From Ramlibacter montanisoli (GTDB lineage: Bacteria > Pseudomonadota > Gammaproteobacteria > Burkholderiales > Burkholderiaceae_C): 64,000 nucleotides of DNA. The stretch is from assembly GCF_013087525.1 (NCBI RefSeq), contig NZ_JABFCS010000001.1, forward strand, positions 3,844,001 through 3,908,000, written 5' to 3'. Below, piece by piece: positions 60,041-64,000 of the stretch. Each line of letters begins with the position of its first letter. Within the stretch, counting starts at the first letter, position 1. A program made the position numbers and the translations under genes. The notes below the pieces were generated by a model, which did not search any database, was not told where the DNA came from, and worked only from the letters and a program-made list of their open reading frames with translations.

Positions 60041-63040
60041 TCATTCCACCGCCGTCAGGTGCTTGCCGACGATGCCGGCCAGCTCGAACATCGTGACCTG
60101 CGCCTTGCCGAACACCGGCCGCAGCTTGTCGTCTGCGTTGATGGAACGCTTGTCCTTCTTGTCCTGCAGGCCCTGGGCCTTGATGTAGTCCCAGATCTTC
60201 TTGATGACCTCGGTGCGTGCCACCGGCTCGCTGCCGATCACCGCCGCGAGCTCCGGGCTGGGCCGCAGGCCCGCGCCCGTCTTGCGCGGCGCCTTGTCCG
60301 CGGCCTTCTTCGCCGGCGCCTTCCTTGCCGCGGGTGCCGCCTTCTTCGCTGCGGCTTTCGCCGCCTTCGCGGTCGCCTTCACCGGCGTCGGCGGTGATTT
60401 CGCCGCGGCACGTCCCGCGGCCGTCGTCTTGCTCGCCGCACCCGCCGTCTTGCGCGGCGGGAACTTGGAAGCGCGTGGCTCGAACTCGAAGTTCACCTTG
60501 CCCGCTTCCGCGTCCCAGGCCAGGAAGGCCTTGAACGGACGGCGCGTGCGCATGGAGACGAACTTGTCCAGCAGGTCGGTCTTGCCGGTGGCCAGCAGCT
60601 TGGCCATCTGCTCGCGCTCCACCGGCTGCTGCAGGATGATCTTGCCGCTGCGGAAGTCGCAGGTGGGGGCAGGGTGCTTCTCGGTGGGCACCGCGCGCTC
60701 GCACACGTAGTTGCTGCCCCATTCGAAGACCTGGTGGCCGCACTTGGGGCACGGCCCCAGCGGCTCCTGCGCCGAGAGATCGACGATCTCGCCGGTCTCC
60801 GCCGGGTTGTCTTCCTTGCCGAAGTCGAACTCCAGCTTCCAGTTCTTCTCTTCCTCGTCGAAGTTCAGCGCCAGTTCGGCGGTGAAGGGCCAGCCGGCCT
60901 TGGAGCGGAAGCCCTGCAGCGGGCCGATCCGCTTGTTCTGCAGGAACTGCTCCACCTCCGCCAGCTCGAAGGCGCGGCCCGCCGGGATCTTGGTGAAGGA
61001 GAAGCCGCAGGGGTCCTTGCCATTGCCGCCGACGCAGTTGTAGCGGCGGTAGCTCTCCTGCACCACGCCGCCGCAGTTGGGGCAGGGCGTCTTCAGGGTC
61101 GCGTAATCGCCGGGCACCGTGTCGCGGTCGTACTCCTTGGCCTTCATGACGATGCGTTTCGTCATGTCGGCGATCTCGCGCATGAACTGGTCGCGCGAGA
61201 GCTTGCCGTGCTCCATCTGCGCCAGCTTGTATTCCCACTCGCCGGTCAGTTCCGGCTTGCTCAGTTCCTCCACGCCCAGGCCGCGCAGCAGCGTCATCAG
61301 CTGGAAGGCCTTGGCCGTCGGGATCAGCTCGCGGCCTTCGCGCAGCATGTACTTCTCGTTGATCAGGCCTTCGATGATGGCGGCGCGCGTGGCCGGCGTG
61401 CCCAGGCCCTTCTCCTGCATGGCCTCGCGCAGCTCGTCGTCCTCCACGAACTTGCCGGCGCCTTCCATGGCGCCCAGCAGCGTCGCTTCGCTGTAGCGCG
61501 CCGGCGGCCGGGTCTTCAGGCCCCTGGCCTCGACGCTCTCCGTGCGCACCATCTCGCCGGGCTTCACCGGCACCAGGTTCTGGCCCTTGTCGCCGGCCTG
61601 CGCGTCTTCCACTTCGGCGGCGGCTTCCTTGCCGTAGATCGCCAGCCAGCCCGGCTTCACCAGCACCTTGCCCTCGGTCTTGAAGTGGTGGCCCACCGCC
61701 TGGCTGATGCGGGTGGTCACCAGGTATTCGGCGCTCGGGAAGAACACCGCCAGGAAGCGGCGCACCACCAGGTCATAGAGCTTCTGCTCCGCGTCGGACA
61801 GGCCGCTGGGCGCCTGCAGCGTGGGGATGATGGCGAAGTGGTCCGACACCTTGCTGTCGTCGAACACGCGCTTGATCGGCTTGACGTAGCCCTCGTCCAC
61901 CGCCTGCTTCGCGAACGGCGCCAGGTGCGGCATGCCGCTGTCCGCCAGCATGCCCATGGTGTCGTGCACCACCTTCACGTAGTCCTGCGGCAGGTGGCGC
62001 GAATCGGTACGCGGATAGGTCAGTGCCTTGTGCCGTTCGTACAGCGACTGCGCCAGCGACAGCGTGGTCTTGGCCGAATAGCCGAAGCGGCCGTTGGCCT
62101 CGCGCTGCAGCGAAGTGAGGTCGAACAGGCCGGGCGCCGCCTGCGTGGTGGGCTTGGACTCCTCGGTGACCGTGGCCGCCTTGCCGCGCACGGCATCGGC
62201 GATCGCCTGCGCTTCCTTCTGGCTCCAGACGCGGTCGGCGCGCTTTTCCGGGTCCTCGGGGTCCTTCTTCCACTTGGGGTCGAACCACTTGCCCGGGTAC
62301 TCGCCGGCGTCGGCCAGGAAGCTGCCGTGGATTTCCCAGTAGTCGCGGCTGACGAACTTGCGGATCTGCTCCTCGCGCTCCACCACGATGGCCAGCGTGG
62401 GCGTCTGCACGCGCCCCACCGTGGTCAGGAAGAAGCCGCCGTCGCGCGAGTTGAAGGCCGTCATGGCCCGCGTGCCGTTGATGCCCACCAGCCAGTCGGC
62501 CTCGGAGCGCGAGCGCGCCGCATGCGCCAGGCCCTGCATCTGCTTGTCGGTGCGCAGCTTGTCGAAGCCGTCGCGGATGGCCTGGGGCGTCATCGACTGC
62601 AGCCAGAGGCGCCGCACCGGCTTGGCCGCGGTCGCCTTCTTGCCGGCGCCCTGGCCGTCGGTACCGAAGGCGTACTGCTCGATCAGGCGGAAGATCAGCT
62701 CACCCTCGCGGCCCGCGTCGCAGGCGTTCACCAGGTCGGTGACGTCCTTGCGCTTGGCCAGCTTGACCACCGCGTTCAGGCGCGACTTGGTCTTGTCCAC
62801 CGGCTTCAGGTCGAAATAGGGGGATCACCGGCAGGTGGGCGAAGCTCCACTTGCCGCGCTTGACGTCGAACTCCTCGGGAGCGTGGATCTCCACCAGGTG
62901 GCCCACGGCGCTGGTGACGATGTACGTCTCGTTCTCGAAGTGCTCGTCGTGCTTGTCGAACTTGCCGGCAACGGGGTCAGGGCCCGGACGATGTCCTGGG
63001 CCACGGACGGTTTTTCGGCAATGACCAGTGTTTTGCTCAC
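60041..63040 (-). CDS. topB: DNA topoisomerase III with C-terminal SWIB domain, two frameshifts
   Basis: Type IA topoisomerase that passes or decatenates single DNA strands. About 999 residues. Toprim start SKTLVIAEKPSVAQDIVRAL, then ACDAGREGELIFRLIEQY, RVQTPTLAIVVEREEQI and the catalytic Tyr in LTYPRTDSRHLPQ. Two C-terminal zinc-type modules (CPNCGG, CPKCGH) follow. After a Lys/Ala/Pro-rich linker, the last 75 residues form a SWIB/MDM2 domain (LRPSPELAAVIGSEPVARTE to GKHLTAVE). Two indels: near 62972 one base missing (RALTPVAGKFDK) and an extra G in the run 62819-62823 (PVIPYFDLKPVD). Start GTG 63040. Confidence 0.92.
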
Positions 63041-63160
63041 GAATCAGCGGGGGCCCTGCGGCCCCCTCCTTGGGTGTTCTTACAATCGCGCTTTTCCTCG
63101 CGCGTACGCGCACGCGCCTGCGCGCACGTGTACGAGTTCAAATTAACACGAAATTTTTCC
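63041..63160. promoter_or_regulatory. Divergent topB-SET spacer: leader hairpin and alternating purine-pyrimidine tract
   Basis: A GC hairpin GGGGGCC-CTGC-GGCCCCC at 63049-63066 lies in the topB leader and overlaps an AAGGAGGG, which is otherwise too far (about 22 bases) from the GTG at 63040. TACAAT at 63081-63086 is a candidate -10 for the SET gene. From 63099 to 63134 the sequence alternates pyrimidine and purine almost without break (CGCGCGTACGCGCACGCGC, two mismatched bases, then TGCGCGCACGTGTACG), the pattern able to form Z-DNA. Confidence 0.5.
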
Positions 63161-63690
63161 ATGCCCGCCAAGCCCGCCGCGAAGCCCCAGCCCGCGACCC
63201 CCAGGAAACCCGCTGCCCGGAAGCCGGCCGCCCCCAGGACGAACCGCCGCATCCAGGTGCGCAAGTCGGGGTGCACGGCAAGGGCGTCTTCGCGCTGCAG
63301 GACATCCCCGAGGGTGAGACGCTCATCGAATACGTGGGCGAGATCATCACCTGGAAGGAAGCCCAGCGCCGCCATCCCTGGAACCCGGAGGACCCGAACC
63401 ATACCTTCTATTTCCACGTCGACGACGGCCGGGTCATCGATGCGGCGGTCGGCGGCAATGCCGCCCGCTGGATCAACCACTCCTGCAACCCCAACTGCGA
63501 GGCCGACGAGGAAGAGGGCCGCGTGTTCATCAAGAGCCTGCGCACCATCAAGGCCGGCGAAGAGCTGAACTACGACTACGGCCTGATCATCGACGAACGC
63601 TACACCAAGGCGCTGAAGGCGGAGTATCCGTGCTGGTGCGGCAGCAAGAACTGCCGGGGCACGCTGCTGGCGCCCAAGCGCCGCCGCTGA
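63161..63690 (+). CDS. SET-domain protein, one frameshift
   Basis: A putative protein lysine methyltransferase of about 176 residues. N-terminal Ala/Pro/Lys-rich tail, then VHGKGVFALQDIPEGE, WINHSCNPNCEADE (SAM-binding NHSC), ELNYDYGLI and a post-SET cysteine cluster CWCGSKNCRG. These are the complete SET catalytic motifs. One G is missing in the run 63268-63271; restoration gives RKSGVHGKGVF. Bacterial SET proteins are rare and mostly known from Chlamydia and Legionella; this one lies beside a topoisomerase bearing another chromatin-type domain (SWIB). Substrate unknown. Confidence 0.85.
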
Positions 63691-63697
63691 GCCTGGG

Positions 63698-64000
63698 ATG
63701 AACTGGCCGGCCGAAGCGATCCGGGAGGCGGTGGCGCCGGCGCTGCCCGGCTTCACGGTGGAGATCCTGCCCGAGGTCGACTCCAGCAACAGCGAGCTGA
63801 TGCGGCGCGCGCGCGCCGGCCGCACCGAGCCGGTGCTGCTGGTGGCCGAGCGGCAGGTGGCCGGCCGCGGCCGGCTCGGGCGTGGCTGGCACAGCGCGCC
63901 CGGGGATTCGCTGACCTTCTCGCTTGGGCTGCCGCTGGCGCCGGCCGACTGGTCGGGCCTGTCGCTGGCCGTGGGCGTGAGCGTGGCCGAGAGCCTGCAT
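63698..64000 (+). CDS. birA: Biotin-[acetyl-CoA-carboxylase] ligase, N-terminal part
   Basis: Start of BirA, which attaches biotin to the carboxyl carrier protein of acetyl-CoA carboxylase. Begins at ATG 63698 and runs off the window in an open frame (101 codons visible). The catalytic start VDSSNSELMRRAR, then VAERQVAGRGRLGRGWHSAP with the biotinyl-AMP-binding GRGRLGR loop. The protein starts directly with the catalytic domain, with no winged helix, so it is a monofunctional ligase and not the repressor type. Seven bases after the SET stop. Confidence 0.9.
   Translation, partial: MNWPAEAIREAVAPALPGFTVEILPEVDSSNSELMRRARAGRTEPVLLVAERQVAGRGRLGRGWHSAPGDSLTFSLGLPLAPADWSGLSLAVGVSVAESLH

Overview
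The window is a high-GC chromosomal segment. Its gene content points to a betaproteobacterium of the Burkholderiales, most likely Comamonadaceae (Ramlibacter/Variovorax-like). The evidence is the rsmA / barstar-RNase / maeB order, the 1,600-residue NAD-glutamate dehydrogenase, the tkt-gap pair, TctC/TRAP solute receptors and a topoisomerase III with a SWIB tail. The taxonomy is inference. I see no rRNA, tRNA, CRISPR array, insertion sequence or integrase.

Layout. 1-12.8 kb is housekeeping: end of rsmA, a secreted RNase with its barstar inhibitor, malic enzyme (maeB), the large NAD-glutamate dehydrogenase, a DUF445 membrane protein, aminopeptidase P, a sugar-1-phosphate nucleotidyltransferase and a SpeD homologue that lacks its catalytic serine. 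12.9-16 kb carries tkt and gap (pentose phosphate pathway and glycolysis). 16-23 kb is mixed: glycosyltransferase, secreted EF-hand protein, GAF protein, Tat-exported multicopper oxidase, pirin, SlyD, an MFS permease and a lipoprotein.

23-34.7 kb is a catabolic block on the minus strand. It reads hydantoinase, hydantoin/Asp-Glu racemase, TRAP transporter DctPQM, amidase, a TctC-type receptor, a ketopantoate-reductase-like protein and a hydratase. A second racemase and a GntR regulator diverge from it, and two TGTCGACA palindromes lie in the divergent spacer. 34.8-40.2 kb holds a FecR/DUF6600 envelope protein, an EF-G-like GTPase, a small orphan and an EamA permease.

40.1-54.5 kb is a 2-aminoethylphosphonate (AEP) locus. 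The minus-strand arm is phnY, phnA and a GntR regulator. The plus-strand arm is one tightly packed ten-gene run: AEP-type ABC transporter (receptor, ATPase, fused permease), phnW, a glutamine-synthetase-like ligase, an acetyltransferase, an iron alcohol dehydrogenase, a PuuD-like glutamyl hydrolase, a second aldehyde dehydrogenase and a HAD phosphatase. PhnW, PhnY and PhnA together give the complete route AEP to phosphonoacetaldehyde to phosphonoacetate to acetate plus phosphate. The extra genes look like a gamma-glutamyl pathway that could turn an amino-alcohol into an amino acid.

55.6-58.9 kb is a visibly AT-richer island. It holds two coupled genes, a NYN-type nuclease with a four-cysteine insertion and a NACHT-like STAND NTPase, and is the best candidate here for an undescribed (probably anti-phage) system. 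The window ends with a PEBP protein, a DUF3703 protein, topoisomerase III fused to SWIB, a SET-domain protein and the start of birA.

About 19 to 20 genes or gene parts are broken by single-base indels, mostly in short homopolymers and mostly in genes that should be functional. I read these as sequence or assembly error rather than decay, so I annotate such genes at full length and give the shift position.
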